This document shows, one piece after another, positions 9,397-17,585 of a DNA stretch of 35,692 nt; positions within the stretch are counted from its first letter, which is position 1; each line of letters opens with the position of its first letter. A model generated the notes under the pieces. It was given only the letters and a program-made list of their open reading frames with translations, had not been told where the DNA came from and ran no database searches. Origin of the DNA: Sphingobacteriaceae bacterium (GTDB lineage Bacteria; Bacteroidota; Bacteroidia; Sphingobacteriales; Sphingobacteriaceae); the NCBI GenBank assembly GCA_903644075.1, contig CAHJXH010000015.1:1-35692 (forward strand), written 5' to 3'. The position numbers were made by a program, and so were the translations under genes.

Positions 9397-10070
9397 AATG
9401 CAATCACTTTTATATTAAGATTATCGATCGACCAGCTTTTCTCACATTTTGGGTCGCTGGTAAGGTTTACCAAAGCACCTACGCATTGTAAAAGGAGTGT
9501 CGCATTAGTATGACTAATTGTTTTTGTTATCTTATACTCGGTAGTACCATTAGGGCTACCCGCCAAAGAACAGGCGCCCGGCAGGTTTGTATTATAAGCT
9601 CCTGCTTTGGGATTATGATAACTATTTAAATAATTATCCGGATATGATTGCGGCGGACAAAATACTCCTGGCCCGGTACCACAATTTGAGTTAGAGAAAG
9701 TGGTATGGATATAACTGTTTCCATCCAACAAAAGGCTCCATAAATCGGGGCCATAAATGCCGGTATTTAAGCTATTGCCATCCCAGCTATCATGGATATA
9801 AAGGTCAAATGAAACCTCAACCAGGTTGTGTTTTGGCAAATTGGGTACCGTTAAACTAAAACTTTCAGAGTTGTACCTTCCCAAAACATGGGTGCCGCTA
9901 AAAGAATTAATTGTTCCATTGGTGATGCTTTTAACATCGCCCGATTCAAAATCATTATTGTAAACTACAGTCTCACTTTTTACATCCTTTTTGCAAGAGT
10001 TTGATAAGGCTGCCATTAATAATAGCAATGTAAAACAGTAACTTTTAAAACGAATGGAGATATGTTTCAT
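9393..10070 (-). CDS. Uncharacterised lipoprotein, possible jelly-roll fold
   Basis: The product has 225 residues. A hydrophobic leader ends in a lipobox (AALSNSC, Cys at about 26) followed by KKD, so it is a predicted signal-peptidase-II lipoprotein. The mature part has alternating beta-type segments (YNNDFESGD, LVEVSFDLYIHDSWDG, SWSIDNLNIKVIAL) and several cysteines (NCGTG, FCPP, ACSLAG, LQCVGA, KCEKS). That pattern resembles a concanavalin/MAM-like beta sandwich, but no family is recognised with confidence. It is encoded between the initiating transferase gene and the tandem Wzi genes and overlaps the first Wzi gene by 4 bp. A role in surface polysaccharide anchoring or binding is inferred from this position only. 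Confidence 0.8.
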   Translation of the reverse strand: MKHISIRFKSYCFTLLLLMAALSNSCKKDVKSETVVYNNDFESGDVKSITNGTINSFSGTHVLGRYNSESFSLTVPNLPKHNLVEVSFDLYIHDSWDGNSLNTGIYGPDLWSLLLDGNSYIHTTFSNSNCGTGPGVFCPPQSYPDNYLNSYHNPKAGAYNTNLPGACSLAGSPNGTTEYKITKTISHTNATLLLQCVGALVNLTSDPKCEKSWSIDNLNIKVIAL

Positions 10071-10117
10071 AAAATATTTTAGGAGGCTGACAATGTTTAA
10101 TTATTTGATTATCAGCT

Positions 10118-11086
10118 TTAAATACTTCCTATTAATCGCTTTAGCCCTTCAAAATACAGACGCATCGCAATAAAAATCGCTATGCTTAATATTGTAAATA
10201 TTACTAATACAACCAGTGATTTGGGATTAAAACTCAATATTGCAATATTAATTAATAATTGGCTTAACCCGTATATCCCCGCAACAATTAAATGAGGCAC
10301 TTTTTTCTCATTAGCCCAAAATTGGTAAAAATGGCTGCGATGTGCTTCTAAAACGTTTTCTTTTCTAATTAACCTAAAAACTATGGTTGTACAAGCATCA
10401 AGACCATAAACTAATAGTAATAGGATATAACTTAGGTTTTGTGTTTTTAAAATTAGTTGCATCATAAAAAAGACAATAATAAAAGCCAGGCTTACACTAC
10501 CTACGTCGCCGGCAAAACATTTTGCTTTTGTTCTGAAATTAAATAAGTTGAATACTAAAACAGATAAAATAGATATTAGTAAAAAGTTAGAATTGGTGAA
10601 AAATACAGTCGAATTGATATAATACAATGTAGCCAATGTAACTAAGCCATATGCGCCTGTTATACCATTTATACCATCCATAAAATTGATGGCATTAACG
10701 GTACCAATAACAAATACAAATGCCAATGCAACCCAATAAAAAGGAAGCGTAAACAGGTTTAATTGCATAAACAGAAATATTACTGCAGCTAAATGTATCA
10801 TTATACGCAGCTTACTGCTTAAAGGCCTGGTATCATCAATAAAACTAATAAATGCAATTGCAAAAAGCCCGGCTAAAAACCATGGATAAATTAACCCACT
10901 ATACAGTGGAAATAATAAAAGTGCCAGAGGGAAAATAATCCCGCCTCCTCTAATAGTTACATTGATATGAGAGCTGCGATGGTTGGGCTTATCAATAATG
11001 TTATAATGACCTGCTACTCGGAAATAAAGTATTTCAATTACAAACAGTATTATAAGTGCAATTATTATAAAATATGCTTGCATCAA
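10118..11086 (-). CDS. WbpL/WecA-like undecaprenyl-phosphate sugar-1-phosphate transferase
   Basis: The product has 322 residues and about ten hydrophobic segments. The MraY/WecA family motifs appear in order: DKPNHRSSHINVTIRGGG near the N-terminus, the Mg-binding DD in FISFIDDTRPLSSK, NAINFMDGINGITG, FAGDVGS and HRSHFYQFW. The family moves a HexNAc-1-phosphate from a UDP-sugar to undecaprenyl phosphate at the inner membrane, the first step of O-antigen or exopolysaccharide repeat synthesis. The gene starts 1 bp after the stop of the epimerase gene. An epimerase next to a WbpL-type enzyme is a known pairing in O-antigen loci (wbpV-wbpL). The exact sugar (for example QuiNAc, FucNAc or GlcNAc) is not decided by the sequence. 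Confidence 0.9.
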   Translation of the reverse strand: MMQAYFIIIALIILFVIEILYFRVAGHYNIIDKPNHRSSHINVTIRGGGIIFPLALLLFPLYSGLIYPWFLAGLFAIAFISFIDDTRPLSSKLRIMIHLAAVIFLFMQLNLFTLPFYWVALAFVFVIGTVNAINFMDGINGITGAYGLVTLATLYYINSTVFFTNSNFLLISILSVLVFNLFNFRTKAKCFAGDVGSVSLAFIIVFFMMQLILKTQNLSYILLLLVYGLDACTTIVFRLIRKENVLEAHRSHFYQFWANEKKVPHLIVAGIYGLSQLLINIAILSFNPKSLVVLVIFTILSIAIFIAMRLYFEGLKRLIGSI

Positions 11087-11087
11087 A

Positions 11088-11993
11088 TTAAACTATATTA
11101 AAGGATCGGGCAGTAAGTTCTAACCCTTGCCTTGCAGTCAAAGGTAAAGGCTTATTAATCACATTTTTTATTTTTTTGTTACTCACAATGTAACTTTCTG
11201 TTAGTTTACTTAACCTTTCTGTAGTTAATGGTAAATGGAGTGTATCCCCTATTTTAGCCAATAGCTTAATTAAAGCCGGTGATATTTTCCAGAGTTTTGC
11301 TTTCTTGTTTAAAGAAGACGAAAGGATGTCAACAACATCATTTGTTGACAAGGTATCATCATCCGATACGTGGTAAACACCTGTTGGTACATCGTTACGG
11401 ATTAGTATTTCTTTAATTACAAAACATAAATTTTCTATGCTCAGAAAAGACCGTTTATTATCAAAAGCCGATAAAGGGTAAGGAATCCCTTTTTTAACAA
11501 CCTGATACAATAAATTTAAATTGCCTTTATTACCAGGACCATGAATCATACATGGCCGGAGGATATAATATGATTTCCCCTCGGGTAAAGACTGACTTTG
11601 AATATATTCTTCGGCCATTAACTTCGACTTACCGTAATCTGTTTGGGGTATAGGTTGCTGTTCTTCCGTTAATATATCAGCTACACTATCAGCCGCCGCC
11701 TTTACAGAGCTGATAAACACAAACTTTGTAGCGTCTGATTTCAGAAAAGTATTATATAGATTTTTAGTTAAGTCGTAGTTTACCTGATAATATTCATTAG
11801 GATTTGAGCTATTCTTCAAGTCATGCGCTTTCCCTGCAAGATGAATTATTACATCTGAATTTTTTAAATCTATTACTGCCGTAGACAATTCATCTCTACC
11901 GATCAGATAAACATCGTTATGTGGCTTCAAATATGGCAAAAGGTTTTGCCCTACAAATCCAGAAGAACCCGTGATTGAAATCTTTAATCTCAT
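11088..11993 (-). CDS. NAD-dependent epimerase/dehydratase (SDR), nucleotide-sugar reductase-like
   Basis: The product has 301 residues and belongs to the extended SDR class. It has the N-terminal Rossmann motif GSSGFVG, the segment DVIIHLAGKAHD, SSVKAA near the catalytic Ser, and the YGKSK form of YxxxK. Together with the following WbpL-like gene it resembles WbpV-type reductases that make a UDP-4-keto sugar into UDP-QuiNAc or UDP-FucNAc (knowledge of the family). A 4,6-dehydratase such as WbpM, which would supply the keto sugar, is not in this window. Its start overlaps the glf stop by 4 bp. It could instead be a simple C4-epimerase. Confidence 0.85.
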   Translation of the reverse strand: MRLKISITGSSGFVGQNLLPYLKPHNDVYLIGRDELSTAVIDLKNSDVIIHLAGKAHDLKNSSNPNEYYQVNYDLTKNLYNTFLKSDATKFVFISSVKAAADSVADILTEEQQPIPQTDYGKSKLMAEEYIQSQSLPEGKSYYILRPCMIHGPGNKGNLNLLYQVVKKGIPYPLSAFDNKRSFLSIENLCFVIKEILIRNDVPTGVYHVSDDDTLSTNDVVDILSSSLNKKAKLWKISPALIKLLAKIGDTLHLPLTTERLSKLTESYIVSNKKIKNVINKPLPLTARQGLELTARSFNIV

Positions 11994-13111
11994 TTAATTA
12001 TTGATTGTTCACCAAACACTTCTTTAACTTTTTTTAGCGCAAGCGCAACAACATGATGCATATCATAATACTTATAATCGGCCAACCGCCCTCCAAAAAT
12101 TACATTTTCTTCAGCATTCGCTAACTCCTTATATTTTTTAAACAACAAATCATTCTTAGTATCATTTACAGGGTAGTAAGGCTCATCCTTTGGCGTCCAT
12201 TCTTTAGGGTACTCTCGTGTTACAACTGTTTGCGGCTGAATGCCAAATTCAAAATGCTTATGCTCAATTATGCGAGTAAACGGAGTTTCTGCATCAGTAT
12301 AGTTCACCACAGCATTACCTTGAAAATTAGGCTCGTCTAATATTTGATGATCAAACTTCAAACTTCTGTACTCCAAAGTTCCAAATCTGTAGTCGTAATA
12401 TTCATCAATCATTCCAGAGTAAACAACTTTTTCTGCCAACAAGTTTAATTGATTTCTATCTTTAATGTAGTCTACCTCAAGGCGCACTTCTACGCCTGTT
12501 AGCATCTTCTCAATCAGTTTTGTGTATCCTCCAATTGGGATACCCTGATAATTATCATTAAAGTAATTGTTGTCGAATGTAAATCTAATGGGCAAACGTT
12601 TAATGATAAAAGCCGGCAGCTCTGTAGCCTTTCTTCCCCATTGTTTTTCTGTATATCCCTTAATTAATTTGTAATAAATATCCGAACCTACTAAAGATAA
12701 TGCCTGCTCTTCTAAGTTTTGTGGGTCTGATATATTTACTTCCGCTATCTGAGCATTAATGATATTCTTTGCTTCATTCGGTGTTTTTACCTTCCATAGT
12801 TGGTAAAAGGTGTTCATATTAAATGGGAGATTATACATTTCTCCCTTATAATTAGCAAGCGGTGAATTAGTGTATCTATTAAATTCTACAAACGAATTTA
12901 CATAATCCCAAATGTCTTTATTACTTGTATGAAATATATGGGCTCCATACATATGCACGTTAATACCCTTTATATTTTCGGTATATATATTGCCGGCAAA
13001 ATGATTCCTTTTATCAATCACCAGGCATTTCTTGCCTTTTTTGGTTGCCTCATGAGCAAAGATCGCCCCGTAAAGCCCAGCGCCGACAATTAAAAAATCA
13101 TATTCTTTCAC
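11990..13111 (-). CDS. glf: UDP-galactopyranose mutase
   Basis: The product has 373 residues, the usual length for Glf. The N-terminal FAD-binding motif is GAGLYGAIFAHEA, followed by VIDKRNHFAGNIY and the family signature NVHMYGAHIFHTSNKDIW. Further conserved blocks are YTEKQWGRKATELPA, RLPIRFTFDNNYFND, YQGIPIGGYTKL and the C-terminal FGGRLADYKYYDMHH. Glf is a flavoenzyme that interconverts UDP-Galp and UDP-Galf in the cytosol, so the polymer made here very probably contains galactofuranose. It lies between GT2 genes and nucleotide-sugar genes, overlaps the upstream GT2 gene by one base, and overlaps the downstream epimerase gene by 4 bp. Confidence 0.96.
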   Translation of the reverse strand: MKEYDFLIVGAGLYGAIFAHEATKKGKKCLVIDKRNHFAGNIYTENIKGINVHMYGAHIFHTSNKDIWDYVNSFVEFNRYTNSPLANYKGEMYNLPFNMNTFYQLWKVKTPNEAKNIINAQIAEVNISDPQNLEEQALSLVGSDIYYKLIKGYTEKQWGRKATELPAFIIKRLPIRFTFDNNYFNDNYQGIPIGGYTKLIEKMLTGVEVRLEVDYIKDRNQLNLLAEKVVYSGMIDEYYDYRFGTLEYRSLKFDHQILDEPNFQGNAVVNYTDAETPFTRIIEHKHFEFGIQPQTVVTREYPKEWTPKDEPYYPVNDTKNDLLFKKYKELANAEENVIFGGRLADYKYYDMHHVVALALKKVKEVFGEQSIIK

Positions 13112-13869
13112 TATTTTCTATATTTAAAATAACTCCTTACAGCCCAACTGGCCAAGAAATAACAACTTTTAATAAATCCTAACTTTTCTATCTTATATAA
13201 AACTTTAAAATGGGGGCCAATAACTTTTTTCTTCTTCCTGCTGGCAGAAGATCCCAAAATACGATAGTTAGCTAAAACCTCTTTATTACCGTATGCTATT
13301 TTTACATTTTTTATAATCTCCAGCCAATAAACGTAATCATCTCTTACGCTTTTCATTTCTTCCCGAAGATATACCTTACCAAACTCCTTAGTATCATATA
13401 AACCGGTTAAACAAGATATAGAGCAGGTTTTTAACAGATCATTATAAGTAACTTTTTCCGGAACTATAAAAGGTGTCAATATTTCTTTCGAATTTTCATC
13501 AATGCGCGTGTGCGATGAATATACCAATGCGGCATTTTTATCGTGCATCAGTTTTAACTGTTTTTGCAGAAAATCCGAATTCCAGGTATCGTCAGCATCT
13601 AATAATGCAATATACTGACCTCTAGCCCGTCTTATGCCATTATTACGTGCTGATGCCGACCCCCCATTTTCTTGGCTGATCATCTGTATTCTCGAATCTC
13701 TTAAGATGTATTCGTTTACAACCATGCCACTGCCGTCTTTAGAACCATCATCTATTACAATCATCTCCCAGTTTGGATAAGTTTGAGACAACACAGAATC
13801 TATTGTTTGCCCAATAAAACGTTTACCATTATACATTGGTGTTATAATAGATACTAACCCTTTTTCCAT
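13111..13869 (-). CDS. Glycosyltransferase family 2
   Basis: The product has 252 residues with a GT-A fold. The N-terminus is VSIITPMYNGKRFIGQTIDS, then YPNWEMIVIDDGSKDGS, and the metal-binding region is IALLDADDTWN. ASARNNGIRRARG is also typical of the family. It has no strong transmembrane segment, so it probably acts at the cytoplasmic membrane face. The 5' end overlaps the preceding GT2 gene by 16 bp and the 3' end shares one base with glf, so it is tightly coupled to both. Being next to glf makes it a candidate galactofuranosyltransferase (inference). Confidence 0.92.
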   Translation of the reverse strand: MEKGLVSIITPMYNGKRFIGQTIDSVLSQTYPNWEMIVIDDGSKDGSGMVVNEYILRDSRIQMISQENGGSASARNNGIRRARGQYIALLDADDTWNSDFLQKQLKLMHDKNAALVYSSHTRIDENSKEILTPFIVPEKVTYNDLLKTCSISCLTGLYDTKEFGKVYLREEMKSVRDDYVYWLEIIKNVKIAYGNKEVLANYRILGSSASRKKKKVIGPHFKVLYKIEKLGFIKSCYFLASWAVRSYFKYRK

Positions 13870-14585
13870 TTAAGTTTATTCTTTATAATAAATTTAACAA
13901 CCTCTTTTACCATTACAATTCTCCCATACAGCATCTGACGTTTTTTGCGTGTGCTTTTACCAACGTTTACAGGAGTAAATGCGTTGCTGTGACGACGATA
14001 CAAAATCAACGGCTTTTGATAAAAAAGCACTTCGCCAGTCATCTCTGCCACCAAACCTATCCACAAATCATGTCCAATTTCCTTTGTATCTGGGAATGGC
14101 AGGGCTGTATCTAATAACATTCTGTTAAATGCCATGCACGACCCATAATAAGAACTTTTTAACATGTTTTTTAAAATCCCTTTACCCGATTTAAAATATT
14201 TAAAAAATGATGGATGTAATGTATTTAGCTGCTCATCCACTATTATTGAATCGCTAACAACTAAATCATAGCTTTTAAGCAATTGTAAGGTATCACTATA
14301 TTTATCAGTAAGCCATACATCGTCCTGATCTGACAAAAAAACAACTTCGCCTTTAGCGTTTTTTAATGCGTTCTGAAAATTCTTGATCGGGTCTTTGAAC
14401 TGATTTATAGCTAAGAGCTTCACCCTTGAATCATCTATCGACTTAATTATCTCAACAGTATGATCAGTAGATGAGTCATCAGATATAATTAATTCGTCAT
14501 CAAAATTAAGTTGATGAAGAATGGATAAAATTTGCTCTTTAATAAATTTTTCTCCGTTATATGAAGCCAAGCATACAGATACCAT
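13854..14585 (-). CDS. Glycosyltransferase family 2, rhamnosyltransferase-like
   Basis: The product has 243 residues. The GT-A core is visible as VSVCLASYNGEKFIKEQI, FDDELIISDDSSTDHT and the acidic motif VVFLSDQDDVWLTDKY. The SDQDDVW form is common among O-antigen GT2 enzymes annotated as rhamnosyl- or galactosyltransferases. The middle segment GHDLWIGLVAEMTG and the basic C-terminus (KSTRKKRQ) fit a membrane-associated enzyme. It is encoded 12 bp after the polymerase-like gene and overlaps the next GT2 gene by 16 bp. Donor and linkage are unknown. Confidence 0.92.
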   Translation of the reverse strand: MVSVCLASYNGEKFIKEQILSILHQLNFDDELIISDDSSTDHTVEIIKSIDDSRVKLLAINQFKDPIKNFQNALKNAKGEVVFLSDQDDVWLTDKYSDTLQLLKSYDLVVSDSIIVDEQLNTLHPSFFKYFKSGKGILKNMLKSSYYGSCMAFNRMLLDTALPFPDTKEIGHDLWIGLVAEMTGEVLFYQKPLILYRRHSNAFTPVNVGKSTRKKRQMLYGRIVMVKEVVKFIIKNKLKWKKG

Positions 14586-14597
14586 GATTACAATAAA

Positions 14598-15644
14598 TTA
14601 AAAGTCAAAATATCCTGACATTAAATCACTATAATACAATTGCTTGTACATAATTAATAACGCAAAAATTACAAATAAAACCGCGGCCACATACTTTGGC
14701 TTTAATATATAAATACCGTAAGGCACCAATATTATCTCTACTACGCCAAGCAACTGACTAACCCGACCTGCTAATACAGGTAACGCGCTAAACCCTATAA
14801 AGGCTAAAACTGAAAAAAAATAAATTTTAATTATAATAACAGCGTATACATTCTTTTTTATTAACAATTCGTGGTTTATAATAAAAAAGATGACAATCCC
14901 CATCCGGAGATATAATAAAGGATTAATTATGCTAATGCCACCAAACACGCCTTGTTGCAGTAACAATTGATAAGTTGATATTTTTGCTGATAGAAATCCT
15001 AATTTAACATATTGAAGAATAGTTAAAAAGTTAATACCTGCTAGGGTAATAATATAAATACCAACCAAAGATCCGATATAAGCGAATTTGTTAATCTTGT
15101 AACGGTCTACAAAGTAAAATGGCACAAATATTATTAAGGAGTAATGGAATAAACATCCTACAACCATTGATAAAATAAACTTGATAAACTTTTCTTCTTT
15201 GATGTATAGTATACTTAATAATAAAATTCCTGATGCAACACCTACTCTTATTTGAGTCATCTCATGCAACAAAAAGAACGATCCGAAATACAAAATTAAT
15301 GACACAGTATAGTATTTTGTAAGTTTCTTAATTGCTATACCTTTAAGTGACACTCCCAAAATGCTGTAAATGATAAAGACACCGATTGGTCCGTTAAAAA
15401 GAAATTTGGAGATTTTAACAATAAGAAAATAAGAAGGCTCCAAAAAAGTGTACGAAATACCGGAGATATAGTTATAGTAATCAACATAGGTGCCATAATC
15501 AGCACAGCAAGACGAAGGCCTAAATGCGGCAATTATCATCAGAAAAAATAAGCTGATTGCATAAGATACTTTTGAAAGCCTATAATAATAAGCTAATCCG
15601 TTAAAGGCAATCAGAGTAAAGAATACAATACTATAAAACCACAT
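14598..15644 (-). CDS. EpsG/Wzy-like membrane protein, probable polysaccharide polymerase
   Basis: The product has 348 residues and about ten hydrophobic segments. The EpsG-type periplasmic loop is visible as DYGTYVDYYNYISG followed by FLEPSYFLIVKISK. A second likely loop (KISTYQLLLQQGVFGG) lies between later TM segments. EpsG-family proteins are thought to polymerise exopolysaccharide repeats on the outer side of the inner membrane. They normally work with a Wzx flippase, yet none is present here and the locus carries an ABC exporter instead. It is flanked by GT2 genes with gaps of 10 and 12 bp. The segment is visibly rich in A+T. Confidence 0.8.
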   Translation of the reverse strand: MWFYSIVFFTLIAFNGLAYYYRLSKVSYAISLFFLMIIAAFRPSSCCADYGTYVDYYNYISGISYTFLEPSYFLIVKISKFLFNGPIGVFIIYSILGVSLKGIAIKKLTKYYTVSLILYFGSFFLLHEMTQIRVGVASGILLLSILYIKEEKFIKFILSMVVGCLFHYSLIIFVPFYFVDRYKINKFAYIGSLVGIYIITLAGINFLTILQYVKLGFLSAKISTYQLLLQQGVFGGISIINPLLYLRMGIVIFFIINHELLIKKNVYAVIIIKIYFFSVLAFIGFSALPVLAGRVSQLLGVVEIILVPYGIYILKPKYVAAVLFVIFALLIMYKQLYYSDLMSGYFDF

Positions 15645-15654
15645 GATATTTAGC

Positions 15655-16527
15655 TTATTTGTAAGTATTGCTCTTTTTTAACTTTAAATAGTTATAATAG
15701 AATATTTTAAAAAAGCTTATTTTTTTTGTTTTCAACGCTAATGCAGTTGTATGCCTAAATACTGAGTATAAATATGCTAAATTATCAGTAAAAGATTCAC
15801 GAGAACAATTCTTTGCGCATACGCAATAAACTCCAAAACGCGTTTCAAGCTTTTTTAAATCAACTTCATTATTAGAAAAATCTTGGATTGCAATCGAATT
15901 GAAAACGTAAAAATCTTTATAACATTTTCTAAATCTTTCTATAAATTGAAAATCCGAAAAATCTAATTTAACGTTTTCGTTATACCCCCCGGCTATATAA
16001 AAGGCGCCTATATTAATTACTAGTCCACTATTAACAGGCGAATATTTTTCTAGGGAATACATTCCCTCATTTAATTCTACCAAGTATCCCCGTTTATGCT
16101 TATATCTTGATGGTGAAAACGAACTGCCGTTTTTCAGTTTTATTATAGGCGCAAAGAGTTTAATGTGTAAATGTTGATTTATCGCGACTATCATACGGTT
16201 TATAAAATTACTTGAAAAATCGGTGTCCTGATCCAATAAAACTACCCATTTGTATCCCATTTGCCTAGCGATTTTTACGCCTGCATTGTAAGCCTTACTT
16301 ACTCCTGGGTTTTCAAAATCATTTATAACAGCGGCAATAAGAACATTAGTTGTACTGTTATAATTTTGCTTTTGGGAGGTGTTATCATAAACGATTAAAT
16401 TAACCTTCTGATTTTTAGCAATTTTAAAATTATTTAAAGCTTTAAATGTTATGCTTTCAACCAACTCTTGTTTATAAAGCACTATAATAAATGCAATATC
16501 ATCTATTGTTGTCTTTTCAATCAACAT
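15655..16527 (-). CDS. Glycosyltransferase family 2, rhamnosyltransferase-like
   Basis: The product has 290 residues. The core motifs are AFIIVLYKQELVESITF, NPGVSKAYNAGVKIARQ, and KWVVLLDQDTDFSSNF with the acidic LDQDT motif seen in WbbL/RfbN-like enzymes. The beginning (MLIEKTTIDD) is slightly longer than usual, but no later Met gives a complete first strand. A run of 8 A in the coding strand falls at codons for KTKKIS near 15720-15727. It is encoded 63 bp after the preceding transferase gene and 10 bp before the polymerase-like gene. The function in repeat-unit assembly is inferred from the neighbours. Confidence 0.88.
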   Translation of the reverse strand: MLIEKTTIDDIAFIIVLYKQELVESITFKALNNFKIAKNQKVNLIVYDNTSQKQNYNSTTNVLIAAVINDFENPGVSKAYNAGVKIARQMGYKWVVLLDQDTDFSSNFINRMIVAINQHLHIKLFAPIIKLKNGSSFSPSRYKHKRGYLVELNEGMYSLEKYSPVNSGLVINIGAFYIAGGYNENVKLDFSDFQFIERFRKCYKDFYVFNSIAIQDFSNNEVDLKKLETRFGVYCVCAKNCSRESFTDNLAYLYSVFRHTTALALKTKKISFFKIFYYNYLKLKKSNTYK

Positions 16528-16590
16528 ATAATCTCTATTTATCGAAACTTAAAATCAACCTGCAATTGCAATTATCAGTAAACTCAATAT

Positions 16591-17484
16591 TTAAACTATA
16601 ACTAAATAGTCGACCTTATTAATTGCCTTAAGAATAATTCTAATTCTTTTGTAGATTGGGTTTGTAATTTTTGGAAAAAAAAAAGCAATTATTGCGGGTA
16701 ATGATCGAAAGTCAAACCCCAATTCTCTTGTATAAACAAATTTTAACCTTCTAGAAATTTTATTTTTAGCTAATAGCATGTAATAACTTCGCCGTATTAA
16801 CGGATAATTATCATCAGGTTTATCGAATAAATGTTGTTTTGTTACATCTGCATGATATTTTATTGATGCCTCTATCCAATCATCGCCAAAATTACCATGC
16901 GAAAAATGTTCAATTATTATATCATAGGCTATACCAACTTTGTATTCTTGAGAAACCCGTAAGGAAAAATCGATATCGTAAAAATGATATCCGTCAACGC
17001 TTTCATCAAACTTATATTTTTGCCATACACTTTTACGCATGGCCATAAATACACCATCAATAACTCTCACAAAATCAATATTTTCACCAGCGTAGGTAGA
17101 TATTTTATAGACGTTTCCATCATCATCATGGTGCAAAATATTTATAAGATTTTTATCTGGGTGATGATATCCCCAGCCAGTAGGTAATAATAGTTTTTCC
17201 TTGCTGCCGGCTAAACCAATTAATCCTAAATCGGGAATAGTTTTAAAATGTTTTAAAATAACATCTCCCCAATTTAAGCAATGAAACTTAATATCCTCAT
17301 GCAAAAAACATAAAACATCAAATTTTGCCCTATTAGCACCAATATTGTATGCCTCTGTAAGACTAAACTTTCCGGGATTATCAATTTTTACAATTTCATA
17401 TGGAACACCTACTGTATTCTCAATATTTGATATTATTTGATTGTAATAAATTTCCTTATATGAAGAAATTATAATTGAAATCAT
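16591..17484 (-). CDS. GT2-like glycosyltransferase (Glyco_tranf_2_5 type)
   Basis: The product has 297 residues. It begins MISIIISSYKEIYYNQII and has EIVKIDNPGKFSLTEAYN, then IGANRAKFDVLCFLHEDI, and later DFVRVIDGVFMAMRKSVW and YHFYDIDFSLRVSQEY. This order, with an HED motif in place of the usual DxD, fits the PF13712-type branch of GT-A transferases. The C-terminal segment is hydrophobic and basic (AIIAFFFPKITNPIYKR). A run of ten T in the coding strand at 16675-16684 encodes the FFF of that segment. The upstream gap of 101 bp is the largest inside the operon, and the downstream gap is 63 bp. Confidence 0.85.
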   Translation of the reverse strand: MISIIISSYKEIYYNQIISNIENTVGVPYEIVKIDNPGKFSLTEAYNIGANRAKFDVLCFLHEDIKFHCLNWGDVILKHFKTIPDLGLIGLAGSKEKLLLPTGWGYHHPDKNLINILHHDDDGNVYKISTYAGENIDFVRVIDGVFMAMRKSVWQKYKFDESVDGYHFYDIDFSLRVSQEYKVGIAYDIIIEHFSHGNFGDDWIEASIKYHADVTKQHLFDKPDDNYPLIRRSYYMLLAKNKISRRLKFVYTRELGFDFRSLPAIIAFFFPKITNPIYKRIRIILKAINKVDYLVIV

Positions 17485-17585
17485 GAATATATTATGTTCT
17501 AAATATCAGTTAATCTTAAAAAAAATAACGGCGAATATATTGCCAAGAAACGGCTCAAATAACTAAAGTATACAGTTATACTATT

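Noticed and set aside
17567..17582. AGTATA/TATACT inverted repeat after the GT4 gene as a terminator
   Set aside because: The stem is only 6 bp, fully AT-rich, and has no U-tract. The operon continues on the same strand right after it.
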